Shown here: piece after piece, positions 1 through 9,433 of the stretch | Layout: every line of letters begins with the position of its first letter | Numbering within the stretch: position 1 is the stretch's first letter | Assembly: GCF_932526225.1 (NCBI RefSeq) | Contig: NC_064045.1 | Location: forward strand, 15,310,442-15,374,441 | DNA length: 64,000 nt | DNA from: Nematostella vectensis | Lineage: Eukaryota > Cnidaria > Anthozoa > Actiniaria > Edwardsiidae | Reading direction: 5' to 3' | The notes under the pieces: model-generated | The model's input: only the letters and a program-made list of their open reading frames with translations | Database searches by the model: none | What the model was told of the DNA's origin: nothing | Made by a program: the position numbers and the translations under genes

Positions 1-1060
1 AGGTTATCCCAACCCGCGCATTAATGGGGAGGACAATAACCAGGATCCCAGGCCTGTAATACGGTTACGCCACGCACAGCTCGCCGAGATTGTGGATGAC
101 AAAAAATAGAGGTCTATTTGGGCGTCTTGGGTCCCTTGGGGACTCGCCATGCGCACGGGCGCATCTCTTTTATTGTGTACATGACATCAAATTAGCGAAG
201 AAAAAAGACGCTGTTTTGGTATCATGTGAAAAGCATAAAATAAATAGAAATAAAGACGTAAGGGGGGAGAATATTGACATCTTCATATTAGAATATTGAC
301 AAAATCCGCAATATTGTCTACGCTGACTAAGTAAAGCTGTATTTTACTTTGAAGGGGCAGCAGCATAGTACTGCGCATGTCTGGAGTCAGTGTTTATTGT
401 AGGCTTTTAAGTGTCTAGAAACAGTTGAACTTTTTAAAAGCTGTCAATACCTTATTAAATAATATGCAATATTATATTGAAAACTATGTTAATGGACAGT
501 TTGTGGTCATTTTTGTTTGTTTTGTTTAAAGTCTCCCACATGTACCAAAAGCTCATAAGTTAGTATTAGAATTTCACTTAAGTTCATTGTGTCAGGGCTC
601 TAGAGCTATTGCAAATCTCTTAACCATGACACTCCCCTTTTAAAGGAAAGTAAAAAAATCAAAATTGTTGGTGGGGGTCTCTGTTGTGTTTGATTTCTTT
701 TTAGTTTTGTTCTATTATTATTATTATTATTTTCTTTTTTAGAGGGGGAGGGGAATTCAGCTAAAAATAGCCAAGGGTCAATTCAAGCAACTAGTACAGA
801 AGATGTTTTTTTGCAGTCCTTTATTCAATATATTCAAGGTTATCATGCAATTCTGTTGTTTGACTGCATATATATATATTTTTTCTTTCTTTTCATTACA
901 AGTGCTATATGTGTAAGTGGTGACCTTAGCTATGATTACTATTATTTAGAATAATTTTTTACCTACTAACAGAAAACAACTTGACTGCAAAACACTTACT
1001 GTAGGGCACTCGATATTAGGCATTACTTTCATGTGGATGTAAGGTTGAAATGTCAAAACC

Positions 1061-1185
1061 TTCATTAACCCGTGAACTACGCTTTAGCGTATTACACTTT
1101 GTGGTGATCTGATTCTATTGTTCTTTTTTGTGTTTTACTAACTATTACCGTTTAACTATCACACTTTGTTTCACGGGTTAATGAA
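1061..1185. mobile_element. 125-bp foldback (MITE-like) element, first copy in the window
   Basis: TTCATTAACCCGTGAA (1061-1076) and TTCACGGGTTAATGAA (1170-1185) are perfect 16-bp inverted termini. AACC stands directly outside on both sides (1057-1060 and 1186-1189), a possible 4-bp target duplication. Inside are a small palindrome TACGCT-TT-AGCGTA (1078-1091) and two copies of ACACTTTGT. The element is present in all units, short ones included (for example 3065-3189), so it pre-dates amplification. It has no coding capacity. It could be a miniature transposon fixed in the monomer or a structural hairpin. Confidence 0.6.
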
Positions 1186-1380
1186 AACCACTCTAATTAC
1201 TTACAGTAGTTCTTTTTTAATATTATCATTTACTTGTATAATTTAGATGAGCAATACATATTTCTTTATGGCTTTGTAGAGCATATCTCGTTCCTCATAA
1301 ATAACAAACAAAATGAAGTTTGTTCTTATTTTGGTGCAAAGGAATCTACAGTAGTTTTCTAATCAGATAATTGTTTTTCT

Positions 1381-1397
1381 TTTAACACTCACCTGTG
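1381..1397 (-). promoter_or_regulatory. Splice-donor-like motif on the minus strand, first copy
   Basis: The minus strand reads CACAGGTGAGTGTTAAA, a near-ideal 5' splice site (CAG|GTGAGT). It recurs at the same place in nearly all units; unit 1501 has CAAGTGAGT. No exon or acceptor partner can be identified. It may be a relic or chance. Confidence 0.25.
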
Positions 1398-1828
1398 ATT
1401 TCAACAGCCTTTCTTGAGTTTACTTGTCTCAGAAATAGACCTTGCTTAATAAACAAAGACATGTTACAAACTTATTTAATAATAGGTAACAACTGCAATA
1501 TTGTATGAAGAGAGTGCCCCTCTCTTCCCCCTGCCATTGTTGAAATTATGCTCAATAAACTTTTACCTCTTCCCTCTCCACCAGTTAAGCATTCTATGTA
1601 TGCTTCCCTGTACAAAATGCACCCCTTCAAATAGAACATTAAAGTTCACATACTTGTTTACTTCCTCAAACTCTTTGCTTTGTGTGTTTTGTTAACTTCC
1701 TAGGAACAAATTGAATACATATAATCAATAAATCCAGCAAGCTTATTTTGCAAACTCACTTTTTTTATTATTTTTGCGCAAAACCAATCAGGATTAGGGG
1801 GGGTCAAGCACAAAGAAAGAAAACGAAT

Positions 1829-1925
1829 AAAAAAAAAGCCCATTGGCCTGGGATCGAACCCGGTCTGAAGAACAAAACGGAAACCATACATACGGATTAC
1901 CCAATCGGTATGGCAGCACAAGGCT
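1829..1925 (-). ncRNA. tRNA-like Pol III transcription unit (SINE-like), reference copy
   Basis: Read on the minus strand, 1860-1850 is GGTTCGATCCC, an exact match to the Pol III B-box consensus GGTTCGANNCC. About 39 nt upstream, 1910-1898 reads TACCGATTGGGTA, an acceptable A box with the D-loop-like TTGGGTA. The B box sits in a T-arm-like hairpin: stem CCGGG with CCAGG (one G-A mismatch) around a 7-nt loop TTCGATC. A run of nine T (1837-1829) follows as a Pol III terminator. The predicted transcript is about 90-100 nt. No acceptor stem pairs with the 3' side, so this is not a functional tRNA gene. It may be a relic SINE head or a small RNA gene. The same arrangement recurs in every full unit. 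Transcription is inferred. Confidence 0.5.
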
Positions 1926-2057
1926 TTTACGGAAGGCTGTAAAGAACCCGAAGGCCCCAAGCACCGATATTTCCGAGCGAATATGCTGTACAACACTCTT
2001 GCAAGGTTATCCCAACCCGCGCATTAATGGGGAGGACAATAACCAGGATCCCAGGCC
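1845..2057. repeat. 11-bp perfect inverted repeat inside the CpG-rich block
   Basis: GGCCTGGGATC at 1845-1855 is the exact inverse of GATCCCAGGCC at 2047-2057, about 190 bp apart. The left arm overlaps the minus-strand B box. A transcript across the block in either direction could close a long stem here. The pair is retained in most full units. Unit 37524 and unit 44586 have a G to T change in the left arm. Confidence 0.75.
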
Positions 2058-2133
2058 TGTAATACGGTTACGCCACGCACAGCTCGCCGAGATTGTGGAT
2101 GACAAAAAATAGAGGTCTATTTGGGCGTCTTGG

Positions 2134-2167
2134 GTCCCTTGGGGACTCGCCATGCGCACGGGCGCAT
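2134..2167 (+). other. Two adjacent GC-rich hairpins, reference copy
   Basis: GTCCC-TTG-GGGAC (2134-2146) is directly followed by ATGCGC-ACGG-GCGCAT (2152-2167). Both have perfect stems. The second is followed by CTCTTTT, resembling a hairpin-plus-T-run end on the plus strand. The arrangement is conserved in full units. Function is unknown. Confidence 0.6.
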
Positions 2168-3504
2168 CTCTTTTATTGTGTACATGACATCAAATTAGCG
2201 AAGAAAAAAGACGCTGTTTTGGTATCATGTGAAAAGCATAAAATAAATAGAAATAAAGACGTAAGGGGGGAGAATATTGACATCTTCATATTAGAATATT
2301 GACAAAATCCGCAATATTGTCTACGCTGACTAAGTAAAGCTGTATTTTACTTTAAAGGGGCAGCAGCATAGTACTGCGCATGTCTGGAGTCAGTGTTTAT
2401 TGTAGGCTTTTAAGTGTCTACAAACAGTTGAACTTTTTAAAAGCTGTCAATACCTTATTAAATAATATGCAATATTATATTGAAAACTATGTTAATGGAC
2501 AGTTTGTGGTCATTTTTGTTTGTTTTGTTTAAAGTCTCCCACATGTACCAAAAGCTCATAAGTTAGTATTAGAATTTCACTGAAGTTCATTGTGTCAGGG
2601 CTCTAGAGCTATTGCAAATCTCTTAACCATGACACTCCCCTTTTAAAGGAAAGTAAAAAAATCAAAATTGTTGGTGGGGGTCTCTGTTGTGTTTGATTTC
2701 TTTTTAGTTTTGTTCTATTATTATTATTATTATTTTCTTTTTTAGAGGGGGAGGGTAATTCAGCTAAAAATAGCCAAGGGTCAATTCAAGCAACTAGTAC
2801 AGAAGATGTTTTTTTGCAGTCCTTTATTCAATATATTCAAGGTTATCATGCAATTCTGTTGTTTTACTGCATATATACATATATTTTTCTTTCTTTTCAT
2901 TACAAGTGCTATATGTGTAAGTGGTGACCTTAGCTATGATTACTATTATTTAGAATAACTTTTTACCTACTAACAGAAAACAACTTGACTGCAAAACACT
3001 TACTGTAGGGCACTCGATATTAGGCATTACTTTCATGTGGATGTAAGGTTGAAATGTCAAAACCTTCATTAACCCGTGAACTACGCTTTAGCGTATTACA
3101 CTTTGTGGTGATCTGATTCTATTGTTCTTTTTTGTGTTTTACTAACTATTACCGTTTAACTATCACACTTTGTTTCACGGGTTAATGAAAACCACTCTAA
3201 TTACTTACAGTAGTTCTTTTTTAATATTATCATTTACTTGTATAATTTAGATGAGCAATACATATTTCTTTATGGCTTTGTAGAGCATATCTCGTTCCTC
3301 ATAAATAACAAACAAAATGAAGTTTGTTCTTATTTTGGTGCAAAGGAATCTACATTAGTTTTCTAATCAGATAATTGTTTTTCTTTTAACACTCACTTGT
3401 GATTTCAACAGCCTTTCTTGAGTTTACTTGTCTCAGAAATAGACCTTGCTTAATAAACAAAGACATGTTACAAACTTATTTAATAATAGGTAACAACTGC
3501 AATA

Positions 3505-5504
3505 TTGTATGAAGAGAGTGCCCCTCTCTTCCCCCTGCCATTGTTGAAATTATGCTCAATAAACTTTTACCTCTTCCCTCTCCACCAGTTAAGCATTCTA
3601 TGTATGCTTCCCTGTACAAAATGCACCCCTTCAAATAGAACATTAAAGTTCACATACTTGTTTACTTCCTCAAACTCTTTGCTTTGTGTGTTTTGTTAAC
3701 TTCCTAGGAACAAATTGAATACATATAATCAATAAATCCAGCAAGCTTATTTTGCAAACTCACTTTTTTTATTATTTTTGCGCAAAACCAATCAGGATTA
3801 GGGGGGTCAAGCACAAAGAAAGAAAACGAATAAAAAAAAAGCCCATTGGCCTGGGATCGAACCCGGTCTGAAGAACAAAACGGAAACCATACATACGGAT
3901 TACCCAATCGGTATGGCAGCACAAGGCTTTTACGGAAGGCTGTAAAGAACCCGAAGGCCCCAAGCACCGATATTTCCGAGCGAATATGCTGTACAACACT
4001 CTTGCAAGGTTATCCCAACCCGCGCATTAATGGGGAGGACAATAACCAGGATCCCAGGCCTGCAATACGGTTACGCCACGCACAGCTCGCCGAGATTGTG
4101 GATGACAAAAAATAGAGGTCTATTTGGGCGTCTTGGGTCCCTTGGGGACTCGCCATGCGCACGGGCGCATCTCTTTTATTGTGTACATGACATCAAATTA
4201 GCGAAGAAAAAAGACGCTGTTTTGGTATCATGTGAAAAGCATAAAATAAATAGAAATAAAGACGTAAGGGGGGAGAATATTGACATCTTCATATTAGAAT
4301 ATTGACAAAATCCGCAATATTGTCTACGCTGACTAAGTAAAGCTGTATTTTACTTTAAAGGGGCAGCAGCATAGTCCTGCGCATGTCTGGAGTCAGTGTT
4401 TATTGTAGGCTTTTAAGTGTCTACAAACAGTTGAACTTTTTAAAAGCTGTCAATACCTTATTAAATAATATGCAATATTATATTGAAAACTATGTTAATG
4501 GACAGTTTGTGGTCATTTTTTTTTGTTTTGTTTAAAGTCTCCCACATGTACCAAAAGCTCATAAGTCAGTATTAGAATTTCACTGAAGTTCATTGTGTCA
4601 GGGCTCTAGAGCTATTGCAAATCTCTTAACCATGACACTCCCCTTTTAAAGGAAAGTAAAAAAATCAAAATTGTTGGTGGGGGTCTCTGTTGTGTTTGTT
4701 TTCTTTTTAGTTTTGTTCTATTATTATTATTATTTTCTTTTTTAGAGGGGGAGGGGAATTCAGCTAAAAATAGCCAAGGGTCAATTCAAGCAACTAGTAC
4801 AAAAGATGTTTTTTTGCAGTCTTTTATTCAATATATTCAAGGTTATCATGCAATTCTGTTGTTTTACTGCATATATACATATATTTTTCTTTCTTTTCAT
4901 TACAAGTGCTATATGTGTAAGTGGTGACCTTATCTATGATTACTATTATTTAGAATAATTTTTTACCTACTAACAGAAAACAACTTGACTGCAAAACACT
5001 TACTGTAGGGCACTCGATATTAGGCATTACTTTCATGTGGATGTAAGGTTGAAATGTCAAAACCTTCATTAACCCGTGAACTACGCTTTAGCGTATTACA
5101 CTTTGTGGTGATCTGATTCTATTGTTCTTTTTTGTGTTTTACTAACTATTACCGTTTAACTATCACACTTTGTTTCACGGGTTAATGAAAACCACTCTAA
5201 TTACTTACAGTAGTTCTTTTTTAATATTATCATTTACTTGTATAATTTAGATGAGCAATACATATTTCTTTATGGGTTTGTAGAGCATATCTCGTTCCTC
5301 ATAAATAACAAACAAAATGAAGTTTGTTCTTATTTTGGTGCAAAGGAATCTACAGTAGTTTTCTAATCAGATAATTGTTTTTCTTTTAACACTCACCTGT
5401 GATTTCAACAGCCTTTCTTGAGTTTACTTGTCTCAGAAATAGACCTTGCTTAATAAACAAAGACATGTTACAAACTTATTTAATAATAGGTAACAACTGC
5501 AATA
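3505..5504 (+). repeat. Array unit 2, full length (2000 bp)
   Basis: The minus-strand B box is at 3853-3863 and the A box at 3903-3913. Private variants include CCTGCAATACGG near 4060 (others read CCTGTAATACGG) and AGTCCTGCGC near 4374. It has one of the shorter (ATT) tracts, five repeats. No gene is seen. Confidence 0.95.
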
Positions 5505-7507
5505 TTGTATGAAGAGAGTGCCCCTCTCTTCCCCCTGCCATTGTTGAAATTATGCTCAATAAACCTTTACCTCTTCCCTCTCCACCAGTTAAGCATTCTA
5601 TGTATGCTTCCCTGTACAAAATGCACCCCTTCAAATAGAACATTAAAGTTCACATACTTGTTTACTTCCTCAAACTCTTTGCTTTGTGTGTTTTGTTAAC
5701 TTCCTAGGAACAAATTGAATACATATAATCAATAAATCCAGCAAGCTTATTTTGCAAACTCACTTTTTTTATTATTTTTGCGCAAAACCAATCAGGATTA
5801 GGGGGGTCAAGCACAAAGAAAGAAAACGAATAAAAAAAAAGCCCATTGGCCTGGGATCGAACCCGGTATGAAGAACAAAACGGAAACCATACATACGGAT
5901 TACCCAATCGGTATGGCAGCACAAGGCTTTTACGAAAGGCTGTAAAGAACCCGAAGGCCCCAAGCACCGATATTTCCGAGCGAATATGCTGTACAACACT
6001 CTTGCAAGGTTATCCCAACCCGCGCATTAATGGGGAGGACAATAACCAGGATCCCAGGCCTGTAATACGGTTACGCCACGCACAGCTCGCCGAGATTGTG
6101 GATGACAAAAAATAGAGGTCTATTTGGGCGTCTTGGGTCCCTTGGGGACTCGCCATGCGCACGGGCGCATCTCTTTTATTGTGTACATGACATCAAATTA
6201 GCGAAGAAAAAAGACGCTGTTTTGGTATCATGTGAAAAGCATAAAATAAATAGAAATAAAGACGTAAGGGGGGAGAATATTGACATCTTCATATTAGAAT
6301 ATTGACAAAATCCGCAATATTGTCTACGCTGACTAAGTAAAGCTGTATTTTACTTTAAAGGGGCAGCAGCATAGTACTGCGCATGTCTGGAGTCAGTGTT
6401 TATTGTAGGCTTTTAAGTGTCTTCAAACAGTTGAACTTTTTAAAAGCTGTCAATACCTTATTAAATAATATGCAATATTATATTGAAAACTATGTTAATG
6501 GACAGTTTGTGGTCATTTTTATTTGTTTTGTTTAAAGTCTCCCACATGTACCAAAAGCTCATAAGTTAGTATTAGAATTTCACTGAAGTTCATTGTGTCA
6601 GGGCTCTAGAGCTATTGCAAATCTCTTAACCATGACACTCCCCTTTTAAAGGAAAGTAAAAAAATCAAAATTGTTGGTGGGGGTCTCTGTTGTGTTTGAT
6701 TTCTTTTTAGTTTTGTTCTATTATTATTATTATTATTTTCTTTTTTAGAGGGGGAGGGGAATTCAGCTAAAAATAGCCAAGGGTCAATTCAAGCAACTAG
6801 TACAGAAGATGTTTTTTTGCAGTCCTTTATTCAATATATTCAAGGTTATCATGCAATTCTGTTGTTTGACTGCATATATACATATATTTTTCTTTCTTTT
6901 CATTACAAGTGCTATATGTGTAAGTGGTGACCTTAGCTATGATTACTATTATTTAGAATAATTTTTTACCTACTAACAGAAAACAACTTGACTGCAAAAC
7001 ACTTACTGTAGGGCACTCGATATTAGGCATTACTTTCATGTGGATGTAAGGTTGAAATGTCAAAACCTTCATTAACCCGTGAACAACGCTTTAGCGTATT
7101 ACACTTTGTGGTGATCTGATTCTATTGTTCTTTTTTGTGTTTTACTAACTATTACCGTTTAACTATCACACTTTGTTTCACGGGTTAATGAAAACCACTC
7201 TAATTACTTACAGTAGTTCTTTTTTAATATTATCATTTACTTGTATAATTTAGATGAGCAATACATATTTCTTTATGGCTTTGTAGAGCTCATCTCGTTC
7301 CTCATAAATAACAAACAAAATGAAGTTTGTTCTTATTTTGGTGCAAAGGAATCTACAGTAGTTTTATAATCAGATAAATGTTTTCCTTTTAACACTCACC
7401 TGTTATTTCAACAGCCTTACTTGAGTTTGCTTGTCTCAGAAATAGACCTTGCTTAATAAACAAAGACATGTTACAAACTTATTTAATAATAGGTAACAAC
7501 TGCAATA
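5505..7507 (+). repeat. Array unit 3, full length (2003 bp)
   Basis: This is the first unit of the GGTATGAAG type (others read GGTCTGAAG just after the B box). It shares that marker with units 18449, 20449, 24455, 26458 and 28461. The B box is at 5853-5863. TACGAAAGGC near 5932 is private. The foldback element reads GAACAACGC instead of GAACTACGC. Confidence 0.95.
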
Positions 7508-9427
7508 TTGTATGAAGAGAATGCCCCTCTCTTCCCCCTGCTATTGTTGAAATTATGCTCAATAAACTTTTACCTCTTCCCTCTCCACCAGTTAAGCATT
7601 CTATGTATGCTTCCCTGTACAAAATGCACCCCTTCAAATAGAACATTAAAGTTCACATACTTGTTTACTTCCTCAAACTCTTTGCTTTGTGTTTTTGTTA
7701 ACTTCCTAGGAACAAATTGAATACATATAATCAATAAATCCAGCAAGCTTATTTTGCAAACTCACTTTTTTTATTATTTTTGCGCAAAACCAATCAGGAT
7801 TAGGGGGGTCAAGCACAAAGAAAGAAAACGAATAAAAAAAAAGCCCATTGGCCTGGGATCGAACCCGGTCTGAAGAACAAAACGGAAACCATACATACGG
7901 ATTACCCAATCGGTATGGCAGCACAAGGCTTTTACGGAAGGCTGTAAAGAACCCGAAGGCCCCAAGCACCGATATTTCCGAGCGAATATGCTGTACAACA
8001 CTCTTGCAAGGTTATCCCAACCCGCGCATTAATGGGGAGGACAATAACCAGGATCCCAGGCCTGTAATACGGTTACGCCACGCACAGCTCGCCGAGATTG
8101 TGGATGACAAAAAATAGAGGTCTATTTGGGCGTCTTGGGTCCCTTGGGGACTCGCCATGCGCACGGGCGCATCTCTTTTATTGTGTACATGACATCAAAT
8201 TAGCGAAGAAAAAAGACGCTGTTTTGGTATCATGTGAAAAGCATAAAATAAATAGAAATAAAGACGTAAGGGGGGAGAATATTGACATCTTCATATTAAA
8301 ATATTGACAAAATCCGCAATTTTGTCTACGCAGACTAAGTAAAGCTGTATTTTACGTTAAAAAGGGGCATCAGCATAGTACTGCGCATGTCTGGAGTCAG
8401 TGATTATTGTAGGCTTTTAAGTGTCAACAAACAGTTGAACTTTTTAAAAGCTGTGAATACCTTATTAAATAATATGCAATATTATATTGAAAACTATGTT
8501 AATGGACAGTTTGTGGTCATTTTTTTTTGTTTTGTTTAAAGTCTCCCACATGTACCAAAAGCTCATAAGTCAGTATTAGAATTTCACTGAAGTTCATTGT
8601 GTCAGGGCTCTAGAGCTATTGCAAATCTCTTAACCATGACACTCCCCTTTTAAAGAAAAGTAAAACAATCAAAATTGTTGGTGGGGGTCTCTGTTGTGTT
8701 TGTTTTCTTTTTAGTTTTGTTCTATTATTATTATTATTTTCTTTTTTAGAGGGGGAGGGTAATTCAGCTAAAAATAGCCAAGGGTCAATTCAAGCAACTA
8801 GTACAAAAGATGTTTTTTGCAGTCCTTTATTCAATATATTCAAGGTTATCATGCAATTCTGTTGTTTGACTGCATATATATATATTTTTTCTTTCTTTTC
8901 ATTACAAGTTCTATATGTGTAAGTGGTGACCATAGCTATGATTACTATTATTTAGAATATTTTTTTACCTACTAACAGAAAACAACTTGACTGCAAAACA
9001 CTTACTGTAGGGCACTCGATATTAGGCATTACTTTCATGTGGATGTAAGGTTGAAATGTCAAAACCTTCATTAACCCGTGAACTACGCTTTAGCGTATTA
9101 CACTTTGTGGTGATCTGATTCTATTGTTCTTTTTTGTGTTTTACTAACTATTACCGTTTAACTATCACACTTTGTTTCACGGGTTAATGAAAACCACTCT
9201 AATTACTTACAGTAGTTCTTTTTTAATATTATCATTTACTTGTATAATTTAGATGAGCAATACATATTTCTTTATGGCTTTGTAGAGCCCATCTCGTTCC
9301 TCATAAATAACAAACAAAATGAAGTTTGTTGTTATTTTGGTGCAAAGGAATCTACAGTAGTTTTCTAATCAGATAATTGTTTTTCTTTTAACACTCACCT
9401 GTTATTTCAACAGCCTTAATTGAGTTT

Positions 9428-9433
9428 GCTTGT
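9428..9433. repeat. Putative target-site duplication, left copy (GCTTGT)
   Basis: GCTTGT is the last sequence shared with uninterrupted units before LINE sequence begins. The same six bases stand at 12366-12371 where the unit resumes. Because the LINE tail is itself a GCCTT repeat, the true duplication could be shorter. Confidence 0.55.

Larger units (their letters stand above)
1..1500 (+). repeat. Array unit, partial (left window edge)
   Basis: The window opens inside the CpG-rich block of a unit. The first quarter of the unit, including the tRNA-like boxes, lies outside. The two GC hairpins near 125-165, the (ATT)n tract near 713-732, the 16-bp inverted-repeat element (1061-1185) and the minus-strand donor-like motif (1381-1397) are present. 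No gene is seen. Confidence 0.95.
1838..2167. other. CpG-rich block of the monomer, reference copy
   Basis: This stretch of about 330 bp is visibly richer in G+C than the rest of the unit and holds about 22 CpG dinucleotides. The remaining 1.6 kb of the unit has very few. It starts at the tRNA-like segment and ends at the second GC-rich hairpin. It is among the best conserved parts of the monomer between units. It may be an unmethylated CpG-island-like promoter or an inserted element. It is absent from the three short units. Confidence 0.7.
1501..3504 (+). repeat. Array unit 1, full length (2004 bp)
   Basis: This is the reference full unit. Its minus-strand B box is at 1850-1860 and its A box at 1900-1910. 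The inverted-repeat element is at 3065-3189. It has one extra G in the G run near 1797-1803 relative to its neighbours (seven rather than six). No coding region is supported. Confidence 0.95.

Noticed and set aside
1381-1480. Spliced-leader RNA gene repeat
   Set aside because: A donor-like site is present on the minus strand, but no Sm-binding site (RATTTTTGR type) or short leader exon structure was found near it.
1793-1803. Telomere-like TTAGGG
   Set aside because: It is a single ATTAGGGGGG per unit with no tandem TTAGGG.
1850-1925. A genuine tRNA gene
   Set aside because: The B box and T-arm fit, but the seven bases after the T-arm do not pair with the sequence upstream of the A box, and no clear anticodon arm is seen.
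1843-2112. 89-codon open frame repeated in every full unit (plus strand), and the opposite-strand frames of 67-98 codons
   Set aside because: It recurs only because the DNA recurs. Differences between units are mostly amino-acid changing (Ser/Tyr, Ala/Val, Arg/His, Trp/Cys), with no sign of codon constraint. It has no ATG start at this position, and it overlaps the tRNA-like and hairpin structures.
1838-2167. 5S rRNA or U-snRNA repeat unit
   Set aside because: I found none of the conserved 5S internal control sequences or U1, U2, U4, U5 or U6 signatures on either strand.
1501-3504. CRISPR array or other prokaryotic repeat system
   Set aside because: The 2-kb units are identical throughout with no short repeat/unique spacer pattern, and the LINE and base composition are eukaryotic.
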